Positions 25,917 to 33,988 of a stretch of 64,000 bases of DNA are shown here, one piece after another. The position numbers and the translations under genes were made by a program. Each line of letters begins with the position of its first letter. The first letter of the stretch is position 1. Origin of the DNA: Sphingomonadales bacterium (GTDB lineage Bacteria > Pseudomonadota > Alphaproteobacteria > Sphingomonadales > Sphingomonadaceae); contig JAAFIB010000001.1 in assembly GCA_013297725.1 (NCBI GenBank), positions 1-64,000 of the forward strand, read 5' to 3'. The notes beneath the pieces are model-generated. The model did no database searches, was not told the origin of the DNA, and worked only from the letters and a program-made list of their open reading frames with translations.

Positions 25917-26888
25917 ATGACCGACAACAAGGCCGATACGCGTGCGGAAGATGAACTGCCAACGGAGATTATCGTATCCACCGCTTGGGCTGAAACCCAA
26001 ATTGCAAGAGGGTTACTAAGTCTCACGTCAGAGCAGATCAAAAAATTGGAAGGCAACACAACGATAAGTCTCCCCGCGGATTTGGTAAGTAGCATTTCTG
26101 GCCCACCTAAAAAAAGGACCCCTGTTGAATGGATCGAGCCAATAGACGCTGTTCATTGGCTGTCACACCGTATCGGTGGCGACGCCCCTGCAAAGTCGGC
26201 TATTGCTCAACGATTGAGAGATGGTGCAATTGAGTGTTCGATGGTTTGGATGTCTGAGGGGCCGGACGTTGGTCCAATTAGCAACCAGCGCCCAAGATTT
26301 CCGGTGATAGGCTCTAAACCTAACCTTACATCATGGGTTACTCCAATACATCAGGGGCCCACTCCGCTCAAGTTAGGGGGTGCATTTTTGGGACGGAGCG
26401 ATGATTGGGAAGCAGATCAGAAGCGGTGGGATTGGCAGAACGCCATATTCATCTTCAGCTATCAACCGGTTTCGACGTTTTGGATAGACGGAGTACTTTT
26501 AGACACAATAAAGTCGAAGTTTCGGCACCGCATTGTTGTCTCTGGAATTAGGTTCAACAGCGACGACGTGAAACGGATGGTTGAAAGCGAAAACCCGAAC
26601 TCATCAACGAATGCGGGCCAAACAAAAAAAAGAGGCAGGTCTGGACCGCGACCAAAAAAATTCAACTACGGCCCAGTTTTGGCTCGACTTCAATCCGAAA
26701 TTATCACCGGTGAGATAGCTCAATTGGGAGGAGCTGGGGATTTTGGCGTGCAAGCCGAACTGGAACGCAAAATTACTCGAGCGCTTACCGATAATGACGG
26801 CTTGGAACCATCTGAATCTACAGTTCGTCGCCATGCTAAAAAACTCATAGAAATGTGGAAGCAGCACCTATTAAATGAACCCCGATAG
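25917..26888 (+). CDS. hypothetical island protein with C-terminal HTH-like segment
   Basis: I do not recognise this 323-residue soluble protein. The middle part is rich in tryptophan (WIEPIDAVHWLSHRIGG, RWDWQNAIFIFSYQPV). A basic linker (KKRGRSGPRPKK) leads to a helical C-terminus ending ESTVRRHAKKLIEMWKQHL, which looks like a recognition helix. Proteins of this layout are often found beside excisionase and replication genes of integrative elements. A DNA-binding role is inference. Confidence 0.65.
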   Translation: MTDNKADTRAEDELPTEIIVSTAWAETQIARGLLSLTSEQIKKLEGNTTISLPADLVSSISGPPKKRTPVEWIEPIDAVHWLSHRIGGDAPAKSAIAQRLRDGAIECSMVWMSEGPDVGPISNQRPRFPVIGSKPNLTSWVTPIHQGPTPLKLGGAFLGRSDDWEADQKRWDWQNAIFIFSYQPVSTFWIDGVLLDTIKSKFRHRIVVSGIRFNSDDVKRMVESENPNSSTNAGQTKKRGRSGPRPKKFNYGPVLARLQSEIITGEIAQLGGAGDFGVQAELERKITRALTDNDGLEPSESTVRRHAKKLIEMWKQHLLNEPR

Positions 26889-27002
26889 GTCGATTTGAAC
26901 CCTTTTGGACCTCATGAACCTAGTGGTCCGACGTAACAGTTAAATCCGTGTCTAACCGCCGTTGACCGTTGGCATCCCGCCATACGGCAACGGAGAAATA
27001 CT

Positions 27003-27170
27003 ATGGAACAGTTACTTGTGGGCGTGAAGGACGCCTGCCAAGCCTTGAGCTTAGGTCGGACAAAGATATTTGGTCTGTTGGCCACAGGCCACCTTCAGCG
27101 GGTGAAGATTGGTCGTAGAACCCTCATAACGAAAGAGAGCGTTGAACGTCTGGCGGGAGTATCGTCATGA
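27003..27170 (+). CDS. AlpA/excisionase-like HTH protein
   Basis: This 55-residue gene is too short for the ORF track. Translation begins MEQLLVGVKDACQALSLGRT, then contains KIFGLLATGHLQRVKIGRRT and ITKESVERL. This is the standard winged-helix pattern of Xis/AlpA (HTH_17) proteins that bend DNA and direct the integrase towards excision. A ribosome site (GGAGAA) lies 5 bases before the ATG. Its stop overlaps the next small gene by ATGA. Presence of Xis supports an element that can still excise. Confidence 0.88.
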   Translation: MEQLLVGVKDACQALSLGRTKIFGLLATGHLQRVKIGRRTLITKESVERLAGVSS

Positions 27171-27319
27171 CTAGTTTCTTCACTCCCAAGGCTCCTAAAG
27201 CGGCTGGGCACGCACTCATTTTGAGTGAACGCGCGGCCATAAAAGAAAGCCTGACGGGTGCATTGGCTGAAAGCGGTCAAGCACTAATCATCTCAAGCAA
27301 CAACGATGGAGGTTCATAA
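27167..27319 (+). CDS. small hypothetical protein, coupled to excisionase
   Basis: This 50-residue frame, absent from the ORF track, starts inside the excisionase stop (ATGA) and ends in TAATG, shared with the next start. It begins MTSFFTPKAPKAAGHALILS and has no recognised domain. Double coupling on both sides argues that it is translated. Confidence 0.6.
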   Translation: MTSFFTPKAPKAAGHALILSERAAIKESLTGALAESGQALIISSNNDGGS

Positions 27320-27576
27320 TGCCTCCTCCAAATATCTCGATGCTGGGAAAGCGGGCAATACACGCGCGTGCTGTCCTGTCGAAAATCCATCGCCGCAGCA
27401 AAATTATTTTTGGTAAATTCGATTTAGAATTGCGCCCAGAAATTTTTCTTACGGCTGAGATAGACCAGCTGCAACGCACACTCTTCGTAGTGTGCACTAA
27501 CATCATTCAACATCATCAAACATTCCACGGGACAGCTCATACAGCTTTCTACGAGGGTTGTTTGCGCCAATTTTAA
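27319..27576 (+). CDS. small basic hypothetical protein
   Basis: This is an 85-residue protein starting at an ATG that overlaps the previous stop and is preceded by GGAGG at good distance. It is basic and helical (KRAIHARAVLSKIHRRSKIIFGKF). No family is recognised. It ends 11 bases before the HUH-like gene, so it is likely an accessory factor of the same transcript. Confidence 0.6.
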   Translation: MPPPNISMLGKRAIHARAVLSKIHRRSKIIFGKFDLELRPEIFLTAEIDQLQRTLFVVCTNIIQHHQTFHGTAHTAFYEGCLRQF

Positions 27577-27587
27577 GGAAAAATACC

Positions 27588-28751
27588 ATGCCGAAAAATA
27601 AAAACACAACGAACCGCTGGTTGAAAGCTGGCAAAAAAATCAAATCGAAGATCGGTAAAACGCTTGATTTAGATAAGCTCGATTTTCCAAAAGACCCAGA
27701 GGTAGTGACCTCGACTACCGCTGGGAAAAAGCCGAAAGCGAAGAAAAAGAAGGCAGCGGCTCATCAATCGAAAAAGCGCCAGACCACACCAACTTTCAAA
27801 GAGTCGCTCCGGCTATGCAAGACTGTGGAAGAGGTTGAAGGCTGGCTGCTTGCGGGCAACGTCACGTTTCAGGAACTGGCACTGAAAAGTGCCTTGCGGA
27901 AGAAACTATCCACTGACCTGATGGACGGCTTGGACGCACTGGCAACATCGAAGGGGACTACATCTGATCCTATCCTGTTGGACCCCGGTATCCAGCTTTC
28001 TGCCTTCCGTCAGCTGCATGAGAGCTTGGTTGCTGTTAGCCACGTCAGCGAAGAGATTGAATTTGCACTCATCACGATTATCGAAGGCCAGTTCGAGACG
28101 TCTGACCACCACACGAAATTGCAGCTTTTCGACCTTCAGACGTCAGCGCGGCGAATGCTATCGAAAATGGCCCCCAATTATTTTGGCATTGTCGAGCTCG
28201 CGCTATTCAACAGCCCCAAACATCCGAGTGGGGGCCGACTCGTCAGCCCGCATGTCCATGCCATCATCTGGGGCGTCGATGTGCTGGCAAAGGCACGCGC
28301 TGAAGCCAAGAAGTTGAACAAGACGATTACCCCCAACGCCACAGGTGCAGACCCCGTTGATGTAAAGCGAGTCGACCCAGATCCTGTGAATCTTGCGCGT
28401 ATGGCGGCTTACCTCGTCAAGTCACAGGACAAGTGCAAAACTTTCTACCCGGGTAAAGACGGTAAGCTTGGCAATATACACCACTCGCGCAAACCAGACC
28501 GGCCTATTCGGTATCTGCGTCTTGCTGAATACCGGTCCATGCTGACCTTTAAGGATGTGACTTTTGCCAGCGGCGAAGGGAAGCCGATACGCAGTGGTAT
28601 GGGCAAAACGCTTACCGTCCTTGCACAAGAACAGGCCCGTATAGCCGGGCTCCGCTTTCACCCAGCCGAAATACCATCGTTCTGGTGCCAACTGAAGGTG
28701 TCCATGAAAACGACGCGGTTCAACTTGCCGATTATTAAACGCACAAAATGA
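27588..28751 (+). CDS. candidate HUH-type replication/nicking protein
   Basis: This 387-residue protein has a very basic N-terminal tail (KKPKAKKKKAAAHQSKKR). Its centre contains SPHVHAIIWG, which fits the His-hydrophobic-His metal site of HUH endonucleases. About 60 residues later, ARMAAYLVKSQDK fits the Tyr-X-X-Lys catalytic helix. Spacing and order match rolling-circle initiators. It would nick one strand to start replication or transfer of the excised element. I cannot assign a known family; overall similarity is by motif only. I use ATG 27588 with AAGGAAAA upstream. Confidence 0.6.
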   Translation: MPKNKNTTNRWLKAGKKIKSKIGKTLDLDKLDFPKDPEVVTSTTAGKKPKAKKKKAAAHQSKKRQTTPTFKESLRLCKTVEEVEGWLLAGNVTFQELALKSALRKKLSTDLMDGLDALATSKGTTSDPILLDPGIQLSAFRQLHESLVAVSHVSEEIEFALITIIEGQFETSDHHTKLQLFDLQTSARRMLSKMAPNYFGIVELALFNSPKHPSGGRLVSPHVHAIIWGVDVLAKARAEAKKLNKTITPNATGADPVDVKRVDPDPVNLARMAAYLVKSQDKCKTFYPGKDGKLGNIHHSRKPDRPIRYLRLAEYRSMLTFKDVTFASGEGKPIRSGMGKTLTVLAQEQARIAGLRFHPAEIPSFWCQLKVSMKTTRFNLPIIKRTK

Positions 28752-28806
28752 CCGCAGTTTCGCTTGCTATGGCGAGCACATCACAACTCAACTTAAGGAA
28801 TTATCT

Positions 28807-28992
28807 ATGAGCCAACAAGCATCACAGAAGCCCCTCGTCAGATGGATAGGCGAGGGTGAGCTCGATTGGAGAAACCTTGTCATCAACCGCATAAACGACC
28901 GTGATGCAGGCGCTAGAGAGGGGCGCGAACAAGCCATGACCATTAGGCCGCAAACGCACACTCATCAGCAAGTTCGAAAGGGAAAATCATGA
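28807..28992 (+). CDS. small hypothetical protein
   Basis: This is a 61-residue hydrophilic protein with no recognised family. AAGGAATT before the ATG is a fair ribosome site, and its stop overlaps the next gene (ATGA), which supports expression. The C-terminus is basic (THTHQQVRKGKS). Confidence 0.6.
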   Translation: MSQQASQKPLVRWIGEGELDWRNLVINRINDRDAGAREGREQAMTIRPQTHTHQQVRKGKS

Positions 28993-29279
28993 TAGCATTG
29001 AAATTTATGGGGTCGATCTATGACCTCCGCCAGCTGCTGCGTACGAACAATCTCATCGGACGCTGGGAAGATGAACCAAATGGAGTTTTTATGTGGCGTA
29101 GCAACAAGGGAGGAAATCTTCACTGGGCATCGACGACTAAATCAGTTTGGTTCAGCGGCCAGCCCATTTTTAGAGATCTGCTGGCCACGCAGATTACGGA
29201 AATTATTAGCGCGGAAGCTATGCAACGACAGGTGATGGACGATAACGACGATGATGATATTGACCTGGATATAGATTAG
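28989..29279 (+). CDS. small hypothetical protein with acidic tail
   Basis: This 96-residue protein has a compact N-terminal part rich in tryptophan (IGRWEDEPNGVFMWRSNKGGNLHWAS) and an extremely acidic end (MDDNDDDDIDLDID). No family is recognised. It is coupled to the previous small gene and is the last of this rightward group; the convergent SIR2-HerA operon follows. Confidence 0.6.
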   Translation: MIALKFMGSIYDLRQLLRTNNLIGRWEDEPNGVFMWRSNKGGNLHWASTTKSVWFSGQPIFRDLLATQITEIISAEAMQRQVMDDNDDDDIDLDID

Positions 29280-29592
29280 AACGCCATCCATCTCTTCGAA
29301 AATGGGGCTCGGTCGTGTGGCCTGAGTGATTTAGGCTGAGCGATGACGGGTGTCTGACCATAGCTTCCTTGGCAGCATCCGCCAACATTCCGGCCGTTCG
29401 GCGTCAGGTTTCAGACCCCCGAAACCTGAACGTGAGCCCGCGTCTTCGCTAAGTGAGGCCCTCAACGCAAAGGCTGGCATTATGATGTGCCCCATTTTTC
29501 AAACCTCCTGCGTTTGGTATTTCTTGATCCGCGCAATCGGGCCGCGAGTTTCGCGCTTTTGCCATTGATGAACGCGCACAGCATTGCTGGAG
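29280..29592. other. intergenic region between convergent operons
   Basis: No gene is seen in these 313 bases. At 29404-29429 a perfect 9-bp stem (TCAGGTTTC/GAAACCTGA) with an 8-base loop could serve as a transcript end for both convergent operons, though it has no U-run. Confidence 0.5.
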
Positions 29593-31305
29593 TCAGGCTG
29601 ATTGGTTCCGCCAAGCGGTCAGCACGGCTTTCATATCCAGATCGGCGGGGGCAAGCGCCCAAGCCTTGGCGAAAGAGGCATCGTCGCTTTCGGGAGCAGG
29701 CGCGGGCGGATCTATCCGGATACGGGTCGGCATCATCACCGAGTCACCAAGCAAGATCGCCTCACCGCGACGAAGTGTCGAGAACATGGCAGTGATTCCG
29801 CGAACCGAATCTGGCAGCAAGTTGCGCACATAGGCCTGGTCGTCGGGATTAGAGATGCGCAGGCACAGGAAACTACCGCATTGCGAGAGGATTGTGCTCG
29901 AAACCTCGCGTGGCCGCTGACTGATGACGGTCAGACTGATTCCATACTTGCGCCCTTCCTTGGCGATGCGCTCGGCCGATGTGCGCGCAGCCTCGGCGCT
30001 GCTGTCACGATCGTTCAGATAGATGTGCGCTTCATCGGCGAAGACCGCAACCGGATATTTCTTCTTGTTCACCCGGCGATACCAATAGGCGAAGTCGAAC
30101 AGACATCTTAGAATCAGCGAGATAACCGACGCACGAACGTCAAACGGCACGCTGCTCAGGTCGACTACGACCACCTTCTTACTCTCCCCCACTGTCTCGC
30201 CAAGTAAGCGTCGAAAAAGATCGTCCATCGACGCGCTCGTAGAGTATTTCTTCGGATTGAAGATTAGATCGTAACGTCGATCGTTCATACGGGAGTCGAT
30301 GCGCATCAGTAGCCGGGTGAACTGCCCGAATAGTGGCCCCTGCTTCTCACCACGACCGCCCTGGACCATCTCCGCATCTAGCGTCCGGAATGCATTGATG
30401 AGCCGGTTGAAGTCGAAATAGACCGGCGTATCGATCGTAATCTTGGGGATGCCTAGCGCGGTATTTTCGGCGTGGCTTTCCTTCGCTCCCTGCAACAATT
30501 CCTTGAACTTGGCGATCTGGTTCGGTGCGGCAGATTCACTGCGATCAACCATCAGCCCAAGCAGCTCCTCCGAGTTCATCAGCCAATAAGGAAGCTCAAG
30601 GTCGGTCGCGGAAATCACGTCGGCGCAGGCGCCGAAGGTCGCACCATATTCCCCGTGGAGGTCGAACAGCACGATTGTCGATTGCGGGAAGGCACACATT
30701 TTCTGTACAATCGAGGCGACCGTCCAGGACTTTCCACCCCCGGTCTGGCCGAGAATGGCGGCGTGGCGTGTCAGAAAGGCGTCGAGGTTGATCTTGGCGG
30801 CCTGCCCGGGGATCAGCGACAAAGCGCCGAGCGAAAAATCACCTTCGGCATAACCGGCATATATTCGGTCGATCGTAGCGCCGTCTACTGCGAACACCGG
30901 TGCGTTGACGGTAGGCATCGTGTCGGTGCCGCGTTCGAATGTTCCTTTGGAATCGAGTGTACCGACTGGGACAGTGGACAGGCTGCGTGAAACACGGTCG
31001 AGCAGTGCGACCGATTCCTGATCGGCAAGTTTGATCTCGGTTGGCGATATTCGGTCTTCCTTCATATCAATCCCGGTGACCATGCACAGAAGATATCCGG
31101 CGGGCAGCGAAACCATTACAAAGGTCCCGGGTTGCCCGATCACGAGCGGAGTCGGCCCTACTTCGCTAGGGATATCGACCGACATCGAAGCGGGTACGCC
31201 CGAAGGCGGTAGGACGTCGTCAACGTCACTCAGCGAGACGAAGACTTGATCGCCGGTCACGCCCACCACTTTGCCGATGCGATATGCGCTTGCCTGATTT
31301 GTCAT
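29593..31305 (-). CDS. HerA-like ATPase of a SIR2-HerA defence pair
   Basis: This 570-residue HerA/FtsK-type ATPase should form hexamers that pair with the SIR2 protein encoded upstream. The N-terminal HAS-barrel (YRIGKVVGVTGDQVFVSL) precedes Walker A GQTGGGKS at about 186, Walker B AVFADEAHIYL, and the HerA sensor region VISQRPREVSSTILSQCGSF. I replaced the track start (31452) by ATG 31305, which overlaps the SIR2 stop by ATGA. SIR2-HerA pairs are known anti-phage systems that deplete NAD+; that function is inferred from family and gene order. Confidence 0.9.
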   Translation of the reverse strand: MTNQASAYRIGKVVGVTGDQVFVSLSDVDDVLPPSGVPASMSVDIPSEVGPTPLVIGQPGTFVMVSLPAGYLLCMVTGIDMKEDRISPTEIKLADQESVALLDRVSRSLSTVPVGTLDSKGTFERGTDTMPTVNAPVFAVDGATIDRIYAGYAEGDFSLGALSLIPGQAAKINLDAFLTRHAAILGQTGGGKSWTVASIVQKMCAFPQSTIVLFDLHGEYGATFGACADVISATDLELPYWLMNSEELLGLMVDRSESAAPNQIAKFKELLQGAKESHAENTALGIPKITIDTPVYFDFNRLINAFRTLDAEMVQGGRGEKQGPLFGQFTRLLMRIDSRMNDRRYDLIFNPKKYSTSASMDDLFRRLLGETVGESKKVVVVDLSSVPFDVRASVISLILRCLFDFAYWYRRVNKKKYPVAVFADEAHIYLNDRDSSAEAARTSAERIAKEGRKYGISLTVISQRPREVSSTILSQCGSFLCLRISNPDDQAYVRNLLPDSVRGITAMFSTLRRGEAILLGDSVMMPTRIRIDPPAPAPESDDASFAKAWALAPADLDMKAVLTAWRNQSA

Positions 31306-32345
31306 GCGAATAGCTCCACGAATTTGCTGAATTTCCAGAGGTCGGTGCCAGTGGCGTGCGGCAAGCCCTGAGAGATTCCCGCTGCATCGAAACCCGCGCC
31401 GAACGCCCGCGCCGTCTTGAGCGCGGCCATCCCTGCGGTTTCGGAGGCGCATAGCGCGAACAGGCGGATCTTCGCGTCGGCGACGGCGGGCTGGATCAGG
31501 CTGGCGTTGATATGGTCATCGCCGTAGCTGAAACCACAGCTAACTAAGTATTTACAGCTGGCCCCGAGCGATTGGCTCATCTCCCGGAACAGCGTGTCAT
31601 AAGGGTACTGCAGGGTATCCATGACCTTTCCTCTACGCGGGAGCACCATCACGCGTTTCTCAATTGCGGGGATGGCGGCAGGATGACGTTCGAAAATCTT
31701 GCCGTCCCGCACGAACCAAGACACCGAACCGTGCAGCTTGATCAGACGGACCGTCAACGCAGGATGCTCCGCGAAACGGGAATTACCCTGCAGAGCGCCG
31801 CAAACGGTATTGAAGCGCTGCGGATCGAAGAAGCGCTCGACCGAACCGACAAACCCGGTTTCGACGACGACTCCGGTTAGCGCCCCGGCAATCTCGAACA
31901 GCATGTCATAGTTGGTTGTGAAAAAATAAATGCAGCTCGGGCGGCCATAGGTGCGCTGCTTCAAAAGCTCGAGTAGCCGTACATGATGGTCCAGTTTCGG
32001 GCTAGTGATGCCGAGGATCACATCCGTGACAAGTTCGCGTAGACGCGCCTCGAGAGCAGTGAAGCGCGCGTCTCCCGAATTGATCCCATGTTCCTTTACT
32101 TTGTCAGCGATCACTTCGATATTGGGTTCGCCGCTTGTTGCTTCGTAAGAAAGAGCGAAAGCGGCAAGCGCCTCTTCGAGGTCCGCCCGCGCTGCAGTAT
32201 CAAGCCCCGCGACAACCTCTCTGGTAAGGCCGGGCATCATTGGATAACCTGCCTCGACCGACGTTCCAGCGCCGAACAAAAATCCAGTGTTCGCAAGCCC
32301 ATTGGAGATGTTCGGTAGTATCGCCGCCAAATCGATTTTATACAT
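31302..32345 (-). CDS. SIR2-family NADase-like effector
   Basis: This 347-residue SIR2-fold protein should bind and probably hydrolyse NAD+ as the effector of an abortive-infection system. SIR2 motifs are in order: GAGTSVEAG at about 25, FFTTNYD at about 144, catalytic-type KLHGS with His205, and GFSYGDDHIN at about 271-280, the last a pattern of defence-associated SIR2 proteins. I use ATG 32345 (MYKIDLAAIL), although GGAGG sits unusually close to it; the track's earlier start adds 19 residues. It precedes herA with translational coupling. Confidence 0.88.
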   Translation of the reverse strand: MYKIDLAAILPNISNGLANTGFLFGAGTSVEAGYPMMPGLTREVVAGLDTAARADLEEALAAFALSYEATSGEPNIEVIADKVKEHGINSGDARFTALEARLRELVTDVILGITSPKLDHHVRLLELLKQRTYGRPSCIYFFTTNYDMLFEIAGALTGVVVETGFVGSVERFFDPQRFNTVCGALQGNSRFAEHPALTVRLIKLHGSVSWFVRDGKIFERHPAAIPAIEKRVMVLPRRGKVMDTLQYPYDTLFREMSQSLGASCKYLVSCGFSYGDDHINASLIQPAVADAKIRLFALCASETAGMAALKTARAFGAGFDAAGISQGLPHATGTDLWKFSKFVELFA

Positions 32346-32804
32346 TCCTCCAGCCCCCCGCCCCGTTTGCAAAAGGCGAGACGCCTTCCAAATGCCAGCC
32401 AAATATTGATTGTCGAATGTTCGACCGGCATTCGCGAATCACATCGCGGCACAAATACGCGTGAGGGGTCTCGGTCGGATAGTGGTTTAAAGTCAAGCAA
32501 AGATGGCTGACTGTTTTGGATAGCAGACCCAGTCTGGAACCAACTCTGACGGGTTTGGTATTGCGCAATGCCCAGTTGCATACCGCAATGTGGCTGCTTC
32601 GGGATCCAACAGTCTCAAAGCTTCTGATCAGTAGACGGCTCTCGATATTGTCCGATAAACGGCGGTATCAATCCAGTTGATGAACGAACGGCAGCTTAAC
32701 GCAAATCCACACTAATAAGAGACTGTCGGCACAGTCCAACTTAGCCGACTTATTGCTAGGCTAAATCGTGTATGCCCTGAGTAGCTTTCCTGCCAGATCA
32801 GTAT
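32346..32804. other. intergenic region upstream of SIR2-HerA
   Basis: No gene is apparent in these 459 bases. The promoter of the leftward SIR2-HerA operon must lie here. I see no strong consensus and no direct repeats marking a separate insertion. Confidence 0.45.
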
Positions 32805-32909
32805 TGTATCGAAAACGAACGATTTCGGTGCAAGCGCCTGAGTTATATCGAAAATTAGCTTGACTTGCATTTCAATACAGCTAGTATTTCAAGCTACGTA
32901 TTCGATACA
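32805..32909. promoter_or_regulatory. res-like three-subsite recombination region
   Basis: Three imperfect inverted pairs of the same half-site (TGTATCGAAA-like) lie in tandem: 32805-32832 (TGTATCGAAA/TTTCGGTGCA), 32844-32879 (TATATCGAAA/TTTCAATACA) and 32883-32909 (AGTATTTCAA/ATTCGATACA). Three subsites of unequal length just before a serine recombinase gene is the layout of Tn3-family res sites, where the first subsite is the crossover point. Recognition by the adjacent recombinase is inferred. Confidence 0.65.
32860..32887 (+). promoter_or_regulatory. recombinase promoter
   Basis: TTGACT (32860-32865), a 16-base spacer, and TAGTAT (32882-32887) form a good sigma-70 promoter for the serine recombinase. 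It lies across candidate subsites II and III, so the recombinase would repress itself when bound, as resolvases do. Confidence 0.55.
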
Positions 32910-32918
32910 GAGAGAGTT

Positions 32919-33494
32919 ATGCCACGTACATTTGCATACTGCCGCGTTAGCAAAGCTGACCAATCCTATGAAAACCAACTCCACGAAATTCTAGCCGCTG
33001 GTTTTCAGGTTGATGCAAGGCGAGTGGTTTCAGAAACGGTGTCTGGATCAATTGCTGCTTTTGAACGGAAGGGCTTTCGCAGCCTCGTGAACCGATTGGA
33101 GTGGGATGACGTTTTGATTGTCACAAAGTTGGACCGCCTCGGAAGAAACGCGATGGATGTTCGCGCAACGGTTGAGCGGCTAGCTGAACTACAGGTGCGT
33201 GTTCACTGTCTCGCTCTTGGGGGAACAGACTTAACGAGTGCTGCTGGTAAAATGACAATGGCGGTGATCGCAGCTGTTGCCGAGTTCGAACGCGACCTAC
33301 TGATCGAACGGACGCATGCAGGTTTGGTTCGTGCTAAAGCACAGGGGAAAAAGCTGGGTCGTCCGAGCAGCCTCACCACAGAGCAGCAAGAAGTAATCCG
33401 TTTGCAACGCAAAAAAGGCGTGTCGCTAGGATCACTAGCCAAAGAGTATGACGTGAGCCGGTCCGCTATTCAGCGCGTAGAGCGAACATCCTAA
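32919..33494 (+). CDS. serine recombinase (resolvase/invertase)
   Basis: This 191-residue recombinase opens with the catalytic serine motif AYCRVSKADQSYENQ. It continues with LIVTKLDRLGRNAMDV, the dimer helix region FERDLLIERTHAGLVRAKAQGKKLGRPS, and a C-terminal helix-turn-helix (SLGSLAKEYDVSRSAIQRV). All match small Tn3-type resolvases and Hin-type invertases. I use ATG 32919; the track start reads through the res region. No transposase accompanies it. It stands directly before RHS cassette 1, and a remnant of a similar gene stands before cassette 2. Confidence 0.93.
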   Translation: MPRTFAYCRVSKADQSYENQLHEILAAGFQVDARRVVSETVSGSIAAFERKGFRSLVNRLEWDDVLIVTKLDRLGRNAMDVRATVERLAELQVRVHCLALGGTDLTSAAGKMTMAVIAAVAEFERDLLIERTHAGLVRAKAQGKKLGRPSSLTTEQQEVIRLQRKKGVSLGSLAKEYDVSRSAIQRVERTS

Positions 33495-33708
33495 ATAGAT
33501 CATTGCAGTTACTTGGGTAGCAATCAGCTGTGTTCTAACCTTAATCCAGCAGGGCAAGCTCCAACATCCAGCATAGTAAAATTGGCAGAATACGGCGTAT
33601 TTTTATCTACTCAAAAAATCTCTGTTGACAGGCATTATGTAAAAGTTAGGTTATTCTCAAATAATTGAGTCGCAAGCAATAAATACCTATCCAAACGGGG
33701 AGTGGGCC

Positions 33709-33933
33709 ATGAAACTTGCCTTATTTGCTGGAACAGCATTTGCTTTAGTGTTTAGTGCTCCGGCACAAGCTACCGAAACCGTCACCTATAAATATGACGC
33801 CAAGGGGCGTTTAGTTGAGGTGAAACGCACCGGTACGGTGAATAATAATGTCACGACCAACTACACGCACGATAAGGCGAACAATCGCAAGGCTGTGACA
33901 ACGACAGGATCGAGCAATGCGCCGCCTCCCTGA
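33709..33933 (+). CDS. RHS cassette 1: small secreted YD-motif protein
   Basis: This 74-residue protein has a signal peptide (LALFAGTAFALVFSAPAQA) followed by little more than one RHS/YD unit (TVTYKYDAKGRLVEV, NYTHDKANNRKAV) and a Pro tail. A homologue with the same start (ASETVTHQYDELGRLI) leads cassette 2. GGGGAGTG precedes the ATG. Its role is unknown; as the first gene of both cassettes it may cap or nucleate the RHS shell. Upstream, CTCAA-ATAA-TTGAG is a short palindrome. Confidence 0.8.
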   Translation: MKLALFAGTAFALVFSAPAQATETVTYKYDAKGRLVEVKRTGTVNNNVTTNYTHDKANNRKAVTTTGSSNAPPP

Positions 33934-33988
33934 AATATCATCATACTTACCCATTATTTGCGTTGAAAATTAAAATTGTGAGCTGTCG

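Noticed and set aside
30472-30990. 172-residue plus-strand ORF within herA
   Set aside because: Antisense to a gene with intact Walker motifs and continuous HerA similarity; shadow.
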